From the NCBI GenBank assembly GCA_033439265.1, contig JAVTVX010000016.1:17096701-17160700 (forward strand): a stretch of 64,000 bases of DNA, read 5' to 3'. Of this stretch, positions 48,720 through 60,800 are shown one piece after another. Made by a program: the position numbers and the translations under genes. Each line of letters begins with the position of its first letter. Position 1 is the first letter of the stretch. The DNA is from Dillenia suffruticosa. Its lineage: Eukaryota > Streptophyta > Magnoliopsida > Dilleniales > Dilleniaceae. The notes below the pieces were generated by a model, which ran no database searches, was not told the DNA's origin, and saw only the letters and a list, made by a program, of their open reading frames with translations.

Positions 48720-49055
48720 TTCGTGTGTGTGGAAAATGAGAAGAACAGGAAAAACAAAATATGCACTTTCTGTACATTGAAATGGACGAAGAAAAAAAAA
48801 ATTCTAGAGAGAATAATTGAGAGTTTGAGGAATTTTCGTGTAGGAAGATTCCTTCTGTCATTTGGGTTGCCGGACGTTGGGTTGAGGTTTCATGAATCCA
48901 TAGTGGTGGTTCGTTTCATGATTATCATCCCTACCGAGCGATTCGTACGTGGGAGTTCACGATTTCGGTTAATTTATTTGAGCCCTATATATTGAGAAGT
49001 AATTATACCAAAATTCTAAACTTTTAATTTATACGCTTCCGCATGCGTATATAAT
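48520..49055. other. unidentified insertion within the LINE relic
   Basis: AT-rich DNA with a CT microsatellite (48661-48719). It lies between two LINE segments that are adjacent in other LINEs. No terminal repeats were recognised, so its nature is unknown. Confidence 0.4.
48661..48719. repeat. (CT)n microsatellite
   Basis: CT run with one TT interruption at about 48692. Confidence 0.95.
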
Positions 49056-49780
49056 GTAATAAATCCTTTACATGGCACTTTGATGACCAACAATTTAAGA
49101 TGTAGTCTGGGCTTCACCGATGATCCTTTGTGTTCCCTCTACTGGGAGCTTCCGAAAACTCATGTTCACCTTTTTTGGGATTGTTCAAAAGTGCGTCAGA
49201 TTTGGACTCGGGTTTGCATCCATCCTCTCTTTCTTGGCTGATGTTGGGGAACTAACCAATGAATGAGTTGCTAGAGCGTAATTGTTGGTCTCATGCTGTT
49301 CATATGGGCTTTCCATGATCAATCTGTTTTGCGTATACGCTTTGAGCAATCTGGAAAACTCCTATGTAGGTGCATATTTGAGCACATTGCTTTTTCCCCA
49401 TAAGGTGTCATCGTAGCTACTTCTAGTTACACTAGGGATGGGCAGATGTTTTTACCGCAGAGCTAAGTGATGTCTTTGAGGGCCTTAATCTCTTGATCTG
49501 TATCAAACTCTTCCCATCTGTTTTGGAGATCAAGTCTATTGAGCTTGTTGAAGCACTATCATCTGAGATGGCTCTCTTTCATCTCAGATTCCATGTTATC
49601 TAGGAATGCCAACAATTTATCCCCCAATTTCGCTCCATCAAGTGATGTTTATTCATAGAGAAGGGAATCGTTGTGCTGACGTCTTTGCTAGACTATGACA
49701 GATAGTCCCACCGGGATTTCATAAGTGACCTCTCCTCCTAGTGAGGTATACTGCTCTTTGAACCGTGATATCAGAAGTAT

Positions 49781-51022
49781 GACTTTTTAGAAGTTTGTTT
49801 TCCTCTTCCGTAGTATTACAAAAAAAAAAGAATAATATGTTTTTCATTTTTTTTTTGTTTACATTTTGCAGTCTTGTTTGCTTAATGTCATGTCATCTCC
49901 CGGTTTCCCCTCTTCATGTTCATTCTTCATATGTTGTAGCGATTCAAATCATACCTTGATACAAATTTAATAATGCATGCAAAATTGATAATGGGCATGC
50001 ATACGAGTGGATTTGCGCTGGTTTAAATCTTTCCGGTTACAGTGACCAATCCATGTGCACATGCAAGCAATGAAGAAAAGTAAAACAAAACAAAAAAAAT
50101 AAAAAATAAAAAGTTAAAGTAACAAAGAAAAGAGATATAGGGATAAAATTAATGCAACCTGAGATATGAAATTATGTGAGATAAAAGAAGTTGAAGAATT
50201 CTAGTCTAATGTTTCTCTAGAGCCAGCAGTTCTTATTCAAATATTCCATTATTCAGAATAATAATTGTCGAAATCATAGTAATTAATTTTGAAACTTCGT
50301 TGGCTGTTCTGCAGGTGCTTTTTATCCCCAAATACAGTGGCACGATGGTTCTGTGGTTCCCATCTCTCCTAGTTATCTTATCTTGACCGTCACCATGATG
50401 TATTCCCAGCACCTAACCCAAGGGTTTCCAGAACCACCAATTGATTTTGATTCAAAAATTTAATAATGGTTAAATACAAAAATTCAGGTAAATTTCTTGG
50501 CAGGGGATAGCTCCCAACGAGTCACCATTAACACATGTGCATACATCCATGTATGTATGCATGTGTGTGCATATAAAATTCAGAATACCCATTGTAAATT
50601 GTGATTCGAAATGAACATATTATAGCTGGTTGGGTTTGCTATACGGTTCTATTATTTCAAAGGTAAAATAGTTAAAGAAAAAAATAGATTTGTGATTTAT
50701 ATTTAATACATGAGCAAGAAGCAAAGAACAATATGCTAAAAAACAGGGCGATGCAACCAATACATAATTACACATAAAAAACAAGGGACGCCAACCTTCC
50801 CTTTTGCCTAGGAAAAACAGTGACATGAAACAACCACGATAGACCAGTCTAGAAAAAACTAGAGCCAACCACACTCGCAGCCGTACTAAAGTTCTCAAAG
50901 GGAAGCAGTGATCCAACCACATGATCTCCTCCAAAAGGGAGAACCTATTAGGCAAGTAAGCAATTGAAAATGGTTACTTGAATTTGAACAAAGTAAAGAG
51001 AAATTTATCATTCTTTTTTACC
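49781..51022. other. intergenic / 3' flank of receptor kinase copy 2
   Basis: No gene recognised. The minus-strand open frame at 50620-50955 has no recognised domain and probably lies in or beyond the 3' untranslated region. Confidence 0.5.
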
Positions 51023-54000
51023 TCATTGTAGATGTGTGAACCTTGCATCTCGAAGAAGCATGTCGCGGACAGAATGCAACTCTTTCAGAACATTGCTGAT
51101 GGTCATTCTTTCTTGAGGGGACTCCATAGAGCAACCAATTCCAATCTTGATTAAGGAGACCACGGACTCCATTTTGCAGCTATTGCCAGTGCGATGCATC
51201 AGGATAGGATCCACAACATCTATGATCCGATTTGGCAATGCCATCACGGCGAATTTGTGAAGATTAAGTCCATCGAAAAACAAGGTGTCAGTGGGTCTTT
51301 TGGCTGTGATCATCTCCAACAATAAGATCCCATAGCTGTAAATGTCCCCCGCTGTCGTGATCTCACTTCCTATACCGTACTCTGTTTGATCATTTCACAT
51401 ATTACTAGAAATATATTATATCTAGAGAAACAAAAAAGTACTTCTCCAAACCAAAATAAATGATAAAAAAGCAATGATTTTGGTGTACTTGTACATGTTG
51501 CGGTGCATGAGACTAATTGTATAGTGCTATGTTTCGATGAATGAAATGATTTCATTTGTATATATATCTAAGCAGTTAACATTTTCCTGGACAGCATGTA
51601 GATTACCCTTTAATTTCTCAGAATGATTCAAAAGAAAGCAAACTTTAAAATGCCAAACTTCAAGATTGAGAAGTGCACTTACCTGGAGGAGCATAACTAT
51701 TTGTCCCCCTTAATCCAGTTGAGCTACTTTGATCATCATTTCCTTTTGGAAGTAGAAACCTTGCCAATCCAAAGTCCGCAACACGTGCAGTCATGTCATC
51801 ATCCAAAAGAATGTTGCTTGGCTTTAGATCACAATGGACAATTGGACTCTCACTTTGGTGATGAAGATAACTGAGCGCACAAGCTATATCCATGGCAACA
51901 TTGACTCTTTGCAGAATGTTTAGATGCGGAATCTCAATATGACAGCCATCTGTTTGTGGAGAAGGATGCAGCCAATTCTCTAAACTTCCATTGGTCACAA
52001 ACTCATAAACCAAAGCCATGAAATCATTGCCCTGCAAATCAATGCTTGAGCAAGCCGTTATGATCTTTACAAGATTTCGATGCCTAATGTTTCTCATGGC
52101 TTCACACTCAGCTAGGAAACTCTTGAAAGCTCCATGGCATTGAAGGTTGAAGACTTTGATTGCAACAGAAGTACTAGATCCCCCGAGCATTCCTCTGTAT
52201 ACAGTCCCAAAACTTCCCCTGCCAACCATATTTTCGGAGGTGAAGTCATTTGTTGCCCTCAGGAGACTTCTATATGACACTTGCAAAAGACTTTCGCCCA
52301 AAAGAGCCTTAGATGATGGTTGCTTTTTTAGCTTTGCTCGTCTTCTATATTGACAAAGTAGGAAAGATGACACCACAAATGCAATGAATGTTACACCTCC
52401 AATCGATATTAGCACCACATGACCATGCAATACCTTTCTTTTCTTTGAGCCATTGGTAGTGTTACACTTGGGCAAATGTAGTTTGCTTATTCCACCGCAG
52501 AGCCTATAATTTCCAACCAAAGATACTGCCCTTGTGTTTAGGAAAACACCCTTCACTGGAACCTCGCCTTCAAAGTTATTGAAAGATAAATTTAGACTGT
52601 TTAGCTGAAATGATTCCAGAAATTTTGGAATGCGACCAGATAGATTGTTATGAGAAAGATCAAGGTTTTGTATGCCTCTCAAAGAACTTAATGGCTCGGG
52701 AATAGATCCATTGAATAAGTTCTCTGATAAGTATAAATCTACAAGGCTGTTACAACGATGCAAGGTGCTCGGAAGCTCGCCTGATAAATGATTATTTGAT
52801 AAATACAACCCAGCCAAGTGACTCAGATTTCCAATCTCAACGGGTAGGCTGCCAACAAGTTGGTTTCCAGACAAATCTAATAAAATTGATAGTGCCGGAA
52901 TACCAAATATTTGTTTTGGTATGGACCCACTTAGATTATTCAAGGAAAGATCCATTAGGACCAAATCTCCACAGTTACCCAACTCTGGTGGTATGTTCCC
53001 TTGTAATGTGCCATTGGATAAATCGAGTTTGTTAAGTAATGACAAGTTTCCTATAGAAGCTGGAATTTTTCCAGAAAGTTTGTTAGACCGGAGAGACAAA
53101 AGTTGTAGGCTTTGAAGCTTACCAATCTCTTCGGGTATTGGCCCAACCATACGATTACTTTGCAAAGACAACAGACTAAGGTTAACAAGGTTACCTATCT
53201 CTGGAGGGATAAATCTGGATATTTCATTTTCTCTAAAGTTTAAATAAGTCAATGAGGAAGAGAGATTGCCGATTTCTTTTGGCAATATCCCAGCTAGTCG
53301 GTTGCCTTGTAGCTCTAACCTTTCCAACTTGGTACAATTTGAAAGAGATTTGATGAAGTTCATGCCACCGGCCTCTCCTCCTAAGCCAGTAATGGCAATA
53401 ACAACTATTTTCAAATTTTGTAGGCCTCCAAAATCAACCAGAATTTCTCCGGTAAAATTGCTTTCTCCTAATTCAAGAAGCTCAAGATGAGTTGCATTGG
53501 ATAATGAGATTGGAAGAGGACCACTGAAGTTGTTCCGGTGGATTTGAAACCATTCAAGATTCGGAAGTGTGAGGCCAATGTTGGAGGGAAGTGTGCCGTG
53601 AAAATGATTTTCAAAAACTTCAAAATCAGTAATAGAAGATAAGTTACATATGGATGTGGTGATCATACCATGAAACCCATTGGAACCGAGTCCAAGAGTT
53701 TTTAAATTTCGTAGACGACTCAAAGCCTCTGGAATTGTCCCTCCCAACTTGTTTTCTTCCAGGTACAAGTCTTCGAGTGATGTGAGGTTTCCAAGAAAGG
53801 GAGTTACACCTCCTGTTAAATTGTTTCTAGTCAAAAAAAGTTGAGTGAGTTTTCGCAACTGGCCAAGCTCCTTTGGAATTTCGCCTATTAACTTGTTAGA
53901 GGACATCCATAGCCCTATTAGGTTGGTGCAATGAGATAGAGTACCAGGGATATTCCCTTCAAAGGAATTATAACTTAGAACCAAATAGTTCAGCCTGCGC

Positions 54001-54407
54001 AAATGACCAAGTTCAGGAGGGATTTGGCCATAGAAAGTATTGTTTCTTAGGTTGAGTATCTTAAGGAAGCTTAAGTTCCCTACATGGAGAGGCAACAAAC
54101 CCCCCAAACCCCACGAATGCAAATGCAAAACAGTGACCCTTACATGTCGGTGAGAGCATGTCACACCCTCCCACTTGCAGAAGTGCATAGAATTATTCCA
54201 AGAGCTCATCACCCCTAAAGGATCATAAACAATGCTCTTTTTAAAGGCAAGCAATGCGTCGCGATCACTGTTGTTTGTGTGCTGCATGGCCATGGCTAAT
54301 GACTTTGTCTTAGTTTTGTGGAGAATTATTGAGGTGATGAGGAAGCATAACAAGAGTAAAAATGGTTGCATCTTATTAGCTACGCAGAGCACATTAAAGC
54401 AGCTCAT
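51023..54407 (-). CDS. LRR receptor-like kinase, subfamily XII, copy 2 (two exons)
   Basis: Plasma-membrane receptor kinase of the Xa21/FLS2/EFR group; the group recognises microbial patterns, but the ligand here is unknown. Exon 1 is 54407-51683, the intron 51682-51382 (301 bp, GTAAG donor, AACAG acceptor) and exon 2 51381-51023. Joining gives YAPPEYGIG across the splice and an open frame of 1027 residues ending THLQ. A second in-frame ATG at 54371 would give 1015. Signal peptide (QPFLLLLCFLITSIIL), LRRNT cap (CKWEGVTC), about 21-22 LRRs (residues about 95-650), membrane segment about 662-686 (VVLISIGGVTFIAFVVSSFL) and stop-transfer RRRAK. Kinase about 721-1015: GRGSFGTVY, VAIKVF, HCDLKPSN, DFGLA. 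HCD instead of HRD marks a non-RD kinase. All key residues are present, so it looks functional. Confidence 0.95.
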
Positions 54408-54831
54408 CTCTGAATGTATCAAGAAAGATGATTGGCTCTACCTTCACGTTATTCATAGATATGATGAGTTTAAAAACCGATCCTCATGGAGATAAGGATT
54501 GACTTCTCAAGTCAAGAAGAAAACAGGTAGACTTTGTTTGGCCCATTGTAAGGGTTTGGTGAATGAAAATGATAGTGATATTCTGTCAAAACAAATTAGA
54601 AACTCAACCAAGTTTTCTAACTCAATTTGAGGTATGCATCTTTATCCCTCTTGAACTTTGACAAGACTACTGGTGGAACTCTCTTCTAGGCAACTTTAAA
54701 AGTATGAGTGGAGTTTTCTTTTACTCCGCGGGGGAAGTCGCCGTGCGCAGAAGCTCATGTGGTGGGTTAGTTATGTAGCCACATCAACCATGTGGACCGG
54801 CATACTCTATCAAGTGGAGTCCACGCGGAAA

Positions 54832-54874
54832 GTGGTGGTGGTGGTGGTGGTGGTAGTGGTGGTGGTGGTGGGGG
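54832..54874. repeat. (GGT)n microsatellite, copy 2 only
   Basis: GTGGTGGTGG run with one TAG interruption; the paralogous site at about 2170 has only three units. Confidence 0.9.
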
Positions 54875-55658
54875 ATTAATAATGGTCATGTCCCGTCTAT
54901 GACTGACTGACTCAGTCCTCTGTCGTTTTCATTCTATGAACTCCAAATCTCTAAATTGCAAGCATACTTCCACTTATGCTTTCTAGTATCAGCGGGACTT
55001 GGTAACTTTCCTAGAGCAAAGGTAATTCCTCTCTCAATTTAAATGTGGAAATCTAGATATTTTTGAAATGAAAATAAAATTTAAATATATGTTATCTTTA
55101 GTTATTTATCTAGTATTTTAATACCTTATAGTGCCTTAAAAGTTTTTTTTTTTTTTTCCCCATATCTTGACTGGAGAAGGCAATCCTTAGCTCCATTCCA
55201 TCATAGTCAGCTGGGAATGAGAGAGCCGAGCATTAAAATATATTTAAATTCCATTTATACATATATTTCCATCCCAAAAATAACATTTAAGTTCTATTTT
55301 CTTGACAAAACATATTTTCTTTTCGTTTATTGCGTGTGTTAGGTATTGTGCTGATTTTAAAATTTAATAAATGATAAGAGTATCATGAATAACAATTAAA
55401 AACAACCCTCACAAAAAAAATAAAAATAAAAACAAGCAATATTTTCCTTTCTTCTGATACAATTAATTTAAAAATAAATTCTCCGTCTACCTATGTTAAA
55501 AGGACTCATAAGTAGGAAAAAGAACCAGCTTAATAGAGGACTTAGAGCCATTTTTAGAAAACTGTCGCACCTCCGATTAAATGACGATAATACCCTCCTT
55601 ACTTGTACAATAAACAACAATATTTTTGCTTACTTATTTTGGATTGACAAAAAATTTT

Positions 55659-55662
<4 letters not shown>

Positions 55663-55723
<61 letters not shown>
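55663..55723. repeat. (TC)n microsatellite, copy 2
   Basis: 25 pure units, then TT and more TC. Counterpart of the 65-unit run at 2973. Confidence 0.95.
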
Positions 55724-55724
<1 letters not shown>

Positions 55725-56557
55725 CCTCCCTTCCATCCTCACAAACTAAAGCTTGTGAACATTTTACTTGTAAACATGTGCTTGCGTGACCCTTAGTGAA
55801 AGACATGAGAACTTGTAAACATGTATAAAATATGCATAAAATTTGGGTTTAGCAAAGGAAGATTGTTTAAAAACATAATAATATGTATGAGATATTAACT
55901 TTTTAGCTATTTTTAATCAAATTTTAAAATTTTAAATTATCTATATTAAGGTCTAAAGACGTAAATTTGATTGTAATTATAGTTTTATAATAGAAATACT
56001 CATGGATCATGCATTTTATCGAGTCATATGATATCTTCCGTACTATTGACATGACTTTAATATGGCAATTATTAGTTGGCTAAGTCACGTAGGAATAGGG
56101 AGAAAAAAGAGAGAGAGGATGAGTGAAAAACAAAGGGAGTTGACGCGCGGGTATTTTCTTCCTCCCTTCCAACCACACCCTTGTGATGTGAACTAGTTTT
56201 TTCTAATTTTGACACATATTTTTCCGAATCTAAAATTAAACTACGGGACAATGCCATGAATGAATAACCAACAACCAATATAAGTTTGTTGGAAACTCTT
56301 TTCCAACTTTTACTTATTTCTCACGAAATACAAAGAATGCCAGGGAGGCTTACAATCAACAAGTTCCCATGTTTTGGTTAAGGAAACCTAGTGTATTATC
56401 GAATGATCCCTGCAGTGCTATTTATAAACATTAGCATGTGTAGTTAAAATTTTTAACTGCATAGGATAAGTGGCATTTATAGTTCACAACCCAAACAACC
56501 TGGGACACAATTCAAATTAAAAGATATACGAACGACTAGAACTATTTAATGTGTGTC

Positions 56558-56640
56558 CCTAAGGGACAGTTTAGTGGTCACAACACGCTTCCCCCAACTT
56601 GATGATTCAATATTCGAATTCCTGTGTAATAAAAAAACAA
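56558..56640 (+). mobile_element. 83-bp SINE with target duplication and paralogous empty site
   Basis: Flanked by CTATTTAATGTGTGTC (56542-56557) and CTATTCAATGTGTGTC (56641-56656). The body contains TTTAGTGGTCACAACACG (A-box-like) and ATTCAATATTCGAATTCC (B-box-like), and ends ATAAAAAAACAA. Copy 1 has a single uninterrupted CTATTCTATGTGT at about 4945. Short, tRNA-like, A-rich tail: a SINE by structure. Confidence 0.75.
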
Positions 56641-56980
56641 CTATTCAATGTGTGTCAGTTTTTAAATTTTGAACTTTGTTTTCAGATTTTTATTTTTTTA
56701 TTTTTTTATAAGGAAATGCAATTAATTGGGATCGAATCGGTAAAGGGAGAATAAAAGTGGGGAGTCTCTACTGCTTGAACTACCCCTGAAGGACAATTTT
56801 GCCTTTAGTTATTCTGTGCAAAAATGTCCTTTGATCCTCAAGGCAACGGTAACCACACACACTTGTCTACCTATGTAATGTGTCTTTCCACAGAATGCTA
56901 ACAAATATTCTAGAGATCTTCACGGATACACTACCAACTGTTGTGCCAACAATGCTCATTGGTGCACAAAAATTCTTCTT

Positions 56981-57348
56981 GTATTGTTAAGGCAACCAGC
57001 CACCAACACCAACCAAGCCGAGTATTGACATCTGCATCGGTTTTAGTCATTTTGTTGTCAATTGTCGATAAACATCATAACCGTCATAACCACCATAATT
57101 GTTATAACTTCTTTTTTGATATAAATAATTGTTATAACTTCCATGACCAATGTAACTGTTAACTGTTTGCACATGCTTCCCTCATGCGCAAGTTCATAAC
57201 CTTAGTTTGCCTTCTAGTTTGATCATTATTAAGTTTGCCAACAACCCATCCATAATCATGAATTCCTAAAGCTTGCTCAATGCCTTAGAGAATTCTTTGA
57301 ACACAACCGTCAAATGTTGCCACATCCCCAATCTTGTCGAGCTGCACC
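56981..57348. other. duplicated intergenic DNA (copy 2), no gene seen
   Basis: Matches 11196-11526. The uninterrupted LINE target site AAAATTCTTCTT lies just before it at 56969-56980. Confidence 0.6.
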
Positions 57349-57914
57349 TAGGACTGACAATTGAGCCGGGTCGACTGAAGGGCTGAGCTTGGCTCATTTT
57401 AGGGCTAGACTGAATTTGGGCCCATTTTTTATGTTCGATTTAATTACAGGCTAAGTCTGGACATCAAAGGATGTGGCCCGATATAAGCTCGGCCCGTTTA
57501 AAAATAAAAGGCAATCTGAGAGAGGGGCTGGTGTTTTATCTTCTTTCCCTCTCTCTCTCTCTTTTTTTTTTTTTTTTTGTTGTTTATAATCCCAAGAAGG
57601 CTCAAAATGAATAAAAAAAAAAATTAAAGCCCGAACAGGCTGTCCATAACATCCCTTTTTCTCTCTCTCTCTCTCTCTCCCTCTCTCTCTCTCTCCCCAG
57701 AACCTATGGCTGTGGTTTGTGTAGAAGGCTTTCTCCCTCTCCCCACCTCTCGCTCTCTCAAATCGCTGCCCGTGTCTGTTCCTCTCCTATAACTGCCTCA
57801 TCCTCTTCCCTCTTCGATAGCCACGCCACAAATCCTGTCTCCTCTGGCCACCAACATCACTGTCCGCACTTTCTTTTTGTCTCTCTCTCATCGTTCTCAT
57901 CGCATTTTCTCCCA
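57349..57914. mobile_element. hAT-type element, copy 2, right end deleted
   Basis: Starts TAGGACTGACAATTGAG after GCTGCACC, as in copy 1. Similarity runs to CGCATTTTCTCCCA and then jumps to the sequence beyond the element in copy 1, so about 600 bp including the right terminus and the SINE-like insertion is missing. Confidence 0.7.
57559..57655 (-). mobile_element. severely 5'-truncated LINE tail, tentative
   Basis: A T run followed by GTTGTTTATAATCCCAAG, AAGGCTCAAAA and AAGCCCGAACAGGCTGTCC, inserted in the CT tract of the hAT element. Its start resembles the 3' end of the LINE at 5274 (poly-T, GGTTTACAAGAAAGCCC). Absent from copy 1. Confidence 0.4.
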
Positions 57915-58424
57915 GGACCTTAGCCTTTGTGCGCACTTTGTTGTGGCAGCATGCACAACCAAAGTGTCAAGAGTGTTATAGATCAACCCCCAAATCTACA
58001 CATAAATTACACCAAGGAATGAATCCTAAATCAGCCCACTATGTTCTTACATAATATTCCAAAAAATAACCTTTACGTAGGTTCCCTTCAATGCCCTCTT
58101 TGCATTGCCTATTTGCTGAATTACATGTTGATTTTCATTCCCCAAATTACAAAAATAATATGGTACTTACATCCCAACCATTATAGGAAACTTTCCAACC
58201 CACATGCAGTTACAACCCTAACCGCTATGAAAGCATCCATAACCGTATAAGGAAGCGTGGTGAGATAAACAGACGTTGGTCTAATTTTCAGTTGATCTCA
58301 CATTTATATTCTTAATACATAATTAGTATGATTATATCGTAAAAAATGGTGAGAGCAAAAGGGGAATGATGGGGGTGTAGTGGAGTTGTTACTGGTTAGA
58401 GTTTTCGAGACATGCTCCCAAACA

Positions 58425-59471
58425 GGGAGTTTTTTGCACTGACATTCTATCAGATTCCAGAGAAGAGTTTGAAGATGAAGATGCTCATCTGGCTCCAGAT
58501 AATCCCTCGATACCCGAAGTAGTATTTATGGAATCTTCAATTTGCACCATCGATGGAAGTCCTTTATTATAGTTCAATTGTGGAGCAGGAATATGGGATA
58601 TTATCTTTGAAGGTCCCAGATCGTGGTTTTATGGAGAATCGAGGAAGAATTAAACTTAATTGATATGGGTGAGGGTTTCTATTTGGCAAAATTATCCCTA
58701 CGGTCTGATTATGAAAGAGCCCTTGCTAGGGTTCCTTGGACTATTCACGGCCACTATCTTGTGGTCAGGCAATGGAAGCCATAATTTATTCCTTCTGAGG
58801 TGGCAATCAAGAGAACAACGGTGTAAGTACGGTTACTGCTTCTTCCGATTGAGGTCTTTGACAAGGATGCTTTGTTTCAGATCGGAAATACTTTGGGATG
58901 ACCTCTGAAGATTGATACCAACATAACAATGGCAACTAGGGGTAAGTTTGCCTGTATTTGCATGGAAATTAATTTGAACAAACCAATGGTCTCCAAAATC
59001 AAGCTAAGAAAGCGTGTTTTAAGGGTAGAATATGAAGGTTTGTCGAATATCTGCTTTGACTGTGCCAAAGTTGGCCATTCATGGGACAGCTGCCCTGATA
59101 GGAAAGATCAACCATCAATGGTTTTGAATGTTGAATATGGGTATCCCCAAGATGTGAGTAATGGAGTGATTCCAGCGAAGGAGGTGCTTGCAAAGGAGAC
59201 TTATGGCCCTTGGATGCAAGTGCGGCAGCGTCCACAACGGAGTGGCCCAAGGAAGACGAAGATGTCCGAGAAAGGAAAGGAAAAGCAAGTCAACCGTTTC
59301 CTGGATTTGCTGAATATTACTGAAGATGAAGAGATTCTCACCTTTGCTGACAGGGAACAATTAAGGAAAATTCCTTTGGTTTTGCCGCCTTCCACGGGAG
59401 TAATGTTAGAAAATCAATTGGTAAGTCAAAACTTTGTTAGTGGGCTGGAGCTGGGTACCTCTAAGAATTAG
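58425..59471 (+). pseudogene. LINE ORF1: DUF4283 and zinc-knuckle protein (broken)
   Basis: The first half is spread over frames (SDSREEFEDEDAHLAPDN, HGHYLVVRQW, FDKDALFQIG). From 58929 one frame is open for 180 codons: MATRGKFACICMEINLNKP, CFDCAKVGHSWDSC (CCHC knuckle), then a Lys/Arg-rich stretch (RSGPRKTKMSEKGKEKQ) and a stop at 59471. The layout is that of the ORF1 protein at 9386-11142. Stops and shifts before 58929 make it a pseudogene. Confidence 0.8.
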
Positions 59472-60005
59472 TGCTCAGGTTTGGACCGGAATAAATCTCA
59501 TGTTCTGGGCCACTCTCCAGACCCCCGTTGTCACCTGAGGCCCACATGTTTATTGAGTTCAGCTTCTGCTTTAAACCAGACCCATCCTAAAAATTCAAAT
59601 ATCTCCCCAAAGCATGGGCCTATAATCAGTTATTTTCTCTGAAACTGTACAGAAAGGACCATTGAGATCCTACCCCCTTTCACCGACCCGTAATTAGGCC
59701 CGAATGTTGCTCTCGACCCGAAAAGTGCCTTTCAATTCTGGCTCTCCATCCAACAATCTGAAGTCCATCGATGGTGAACTTACATAAAGTAAGTTTCCTC
59801 CTTCCTCATAGCTAAATGTGTAACACCGACACTGCAGTATCCGTACTATTTTACTCCTGTTCAGAAATTAATAAAATATTTCTCAATTATATATATATAT
59901 AGAGAGAAAATTTTCATTTATTTTTATTTTTGATTTTGGGGTATTTAAATTGAATTTTTTTATATATTTTAAATTTTTACCGTAACCGCGAATTTTTGTG
60001 TAAAA

Positions 60006-60008
<3 letters not shown>

Positions 60009-60058
<50 letters not shown>
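60009..60058. repeat. (AT)n microsatellite in the solo LTR
   Basis: 25 AT units. Confidence 0.95.
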
Positions 60059-60062
<4 letters not shown>

Positions 60063-60359
60063 ATAATAAGAGTAAAAAAAAAAACAGAGAGAGAGGAGTG
60101 TTGCGTTTTGAGCCAAAACGCAGCACATCAAATTAGGGCTTAAAGCCCTAATTCTTCCTCTCTCTCTCCTTCTCTCTCTCTTCCTCTCTCTTTCTCTCTC
60201 CGCCTCTTCCCCTTCCCGCGACCTACCTCGCCCCTCCGCCGCGCACCACCACCACCATCTTCTTCTTCTCTCCCTCTCTATCTTACCCTCTCGGATTCTC
60301 TCTCTCTCACTGTTTCTCTCTCTCTCCGCTGCTCACCCTCTCTCTATCTCTCGCGATCT

Positions 60360-60800
60360 CCCTCCCTCTCGATCGCACTCCGCCGCGAGCTTCCACGCAC
60401 GCCACCACCACGAGCACGCCACCACCACGAGCTCACCACAGCCACTGTAGCTCCTCCCTCCCACGAGCGCGTCGTAGCGCTATCCTCCCTGTACGAGCGC
60501 GAGCGTGCCAAAGGGCGCACTTCCCCACGTGAGCGCGTCACAGCCCAAGCGCGAGCGCGCGACCGCACAAGCGTACCACAGCGTGAGCGCATCTGCGCAC
60601 GAGTGTGCTCCTGTGCATGAGTGCGCGCCGGCGCACGAGCGCTCTCCAGCCCACTAGTGCGCACAACCCGCGAGCGCGCAACTGCAGTCCAGCTCGCGAG
60701 CTCACGCTCCAGCTCGTGAGCGCGCCAGCCAGCGAGCCCACCAGCCCGCGATAGCCCGCTAGCCCACTGCGGCCCGCAGCCCGCGATAGCCCATGACAGC
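60360..60800. other. GC-rich, CpG-rich block in the solo LTR
   Basis: Built on short GCGAGCGC, GCGCACGAGCG and CCGCGAGC words, in a window otherwise AT-rich. It sits between a CT-rich tract and the sequence TCTCGTAGGTAACTG. The Arg/Ala-rich open frames on the minus strand are compositional. Confidence 0.7.

Larger units (their letters stand above)
47640..49780 (+). mobile_element. LINE ORF2 relic, 3' portion
   Basis: Plus-strand remains of an L1-type ORF2. 47680-47800 reads SIAGRIILFQAFTSSILVYAM then WLLESI and NHQFLWGD, the region after the reverse transcriptase. 49050-49230 is zinc-knuckle-region text (LTNNLRCS-like, DDPLCSLYW, HLFWDCSKVRQIW), and 49660-49700 reads EKGNRCADVFARL from RNase H. 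An unrelated stretch (about 48520-49055) interrupts it. Heavily mutated, with no usable frame. Different from, and older looking than, the LINE at 5274-11183. Confidence 0.75.
54408..56557. other. 5' flank of receptor kinase copy 2, duplicated non-coding DNA
   Basis: Aligns with 1761-4930. It lacks the CACTA fragment at 4162-4909 and about 400 bp corresponding to 3290-3700. About 150 bp near 56365-56510 is present here and missing from copy 1. Confidence 0.7.

Noticed and set aside
50620-50955. Hydrophobic 111-codon minus-strand frame next to the receptor kinase
   Set aside because: No ORF homology recognised, starts in the 3' flank of the kinase gene, no splice signals linking it.
51660-51682. 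Kinase ending at GKCTSQS just after the APP motif (read-through of exon 1)
   Set aside because: The reading passes through a canonical GTAAG donor; splicing to 51381 gives EYGIG and a complete kinase.
60344-60741. Arg/Ala-rich minus-strand open frames
   Set aside because: They follow from the GC-rich words in the solo LTR; no domain, no splice context.
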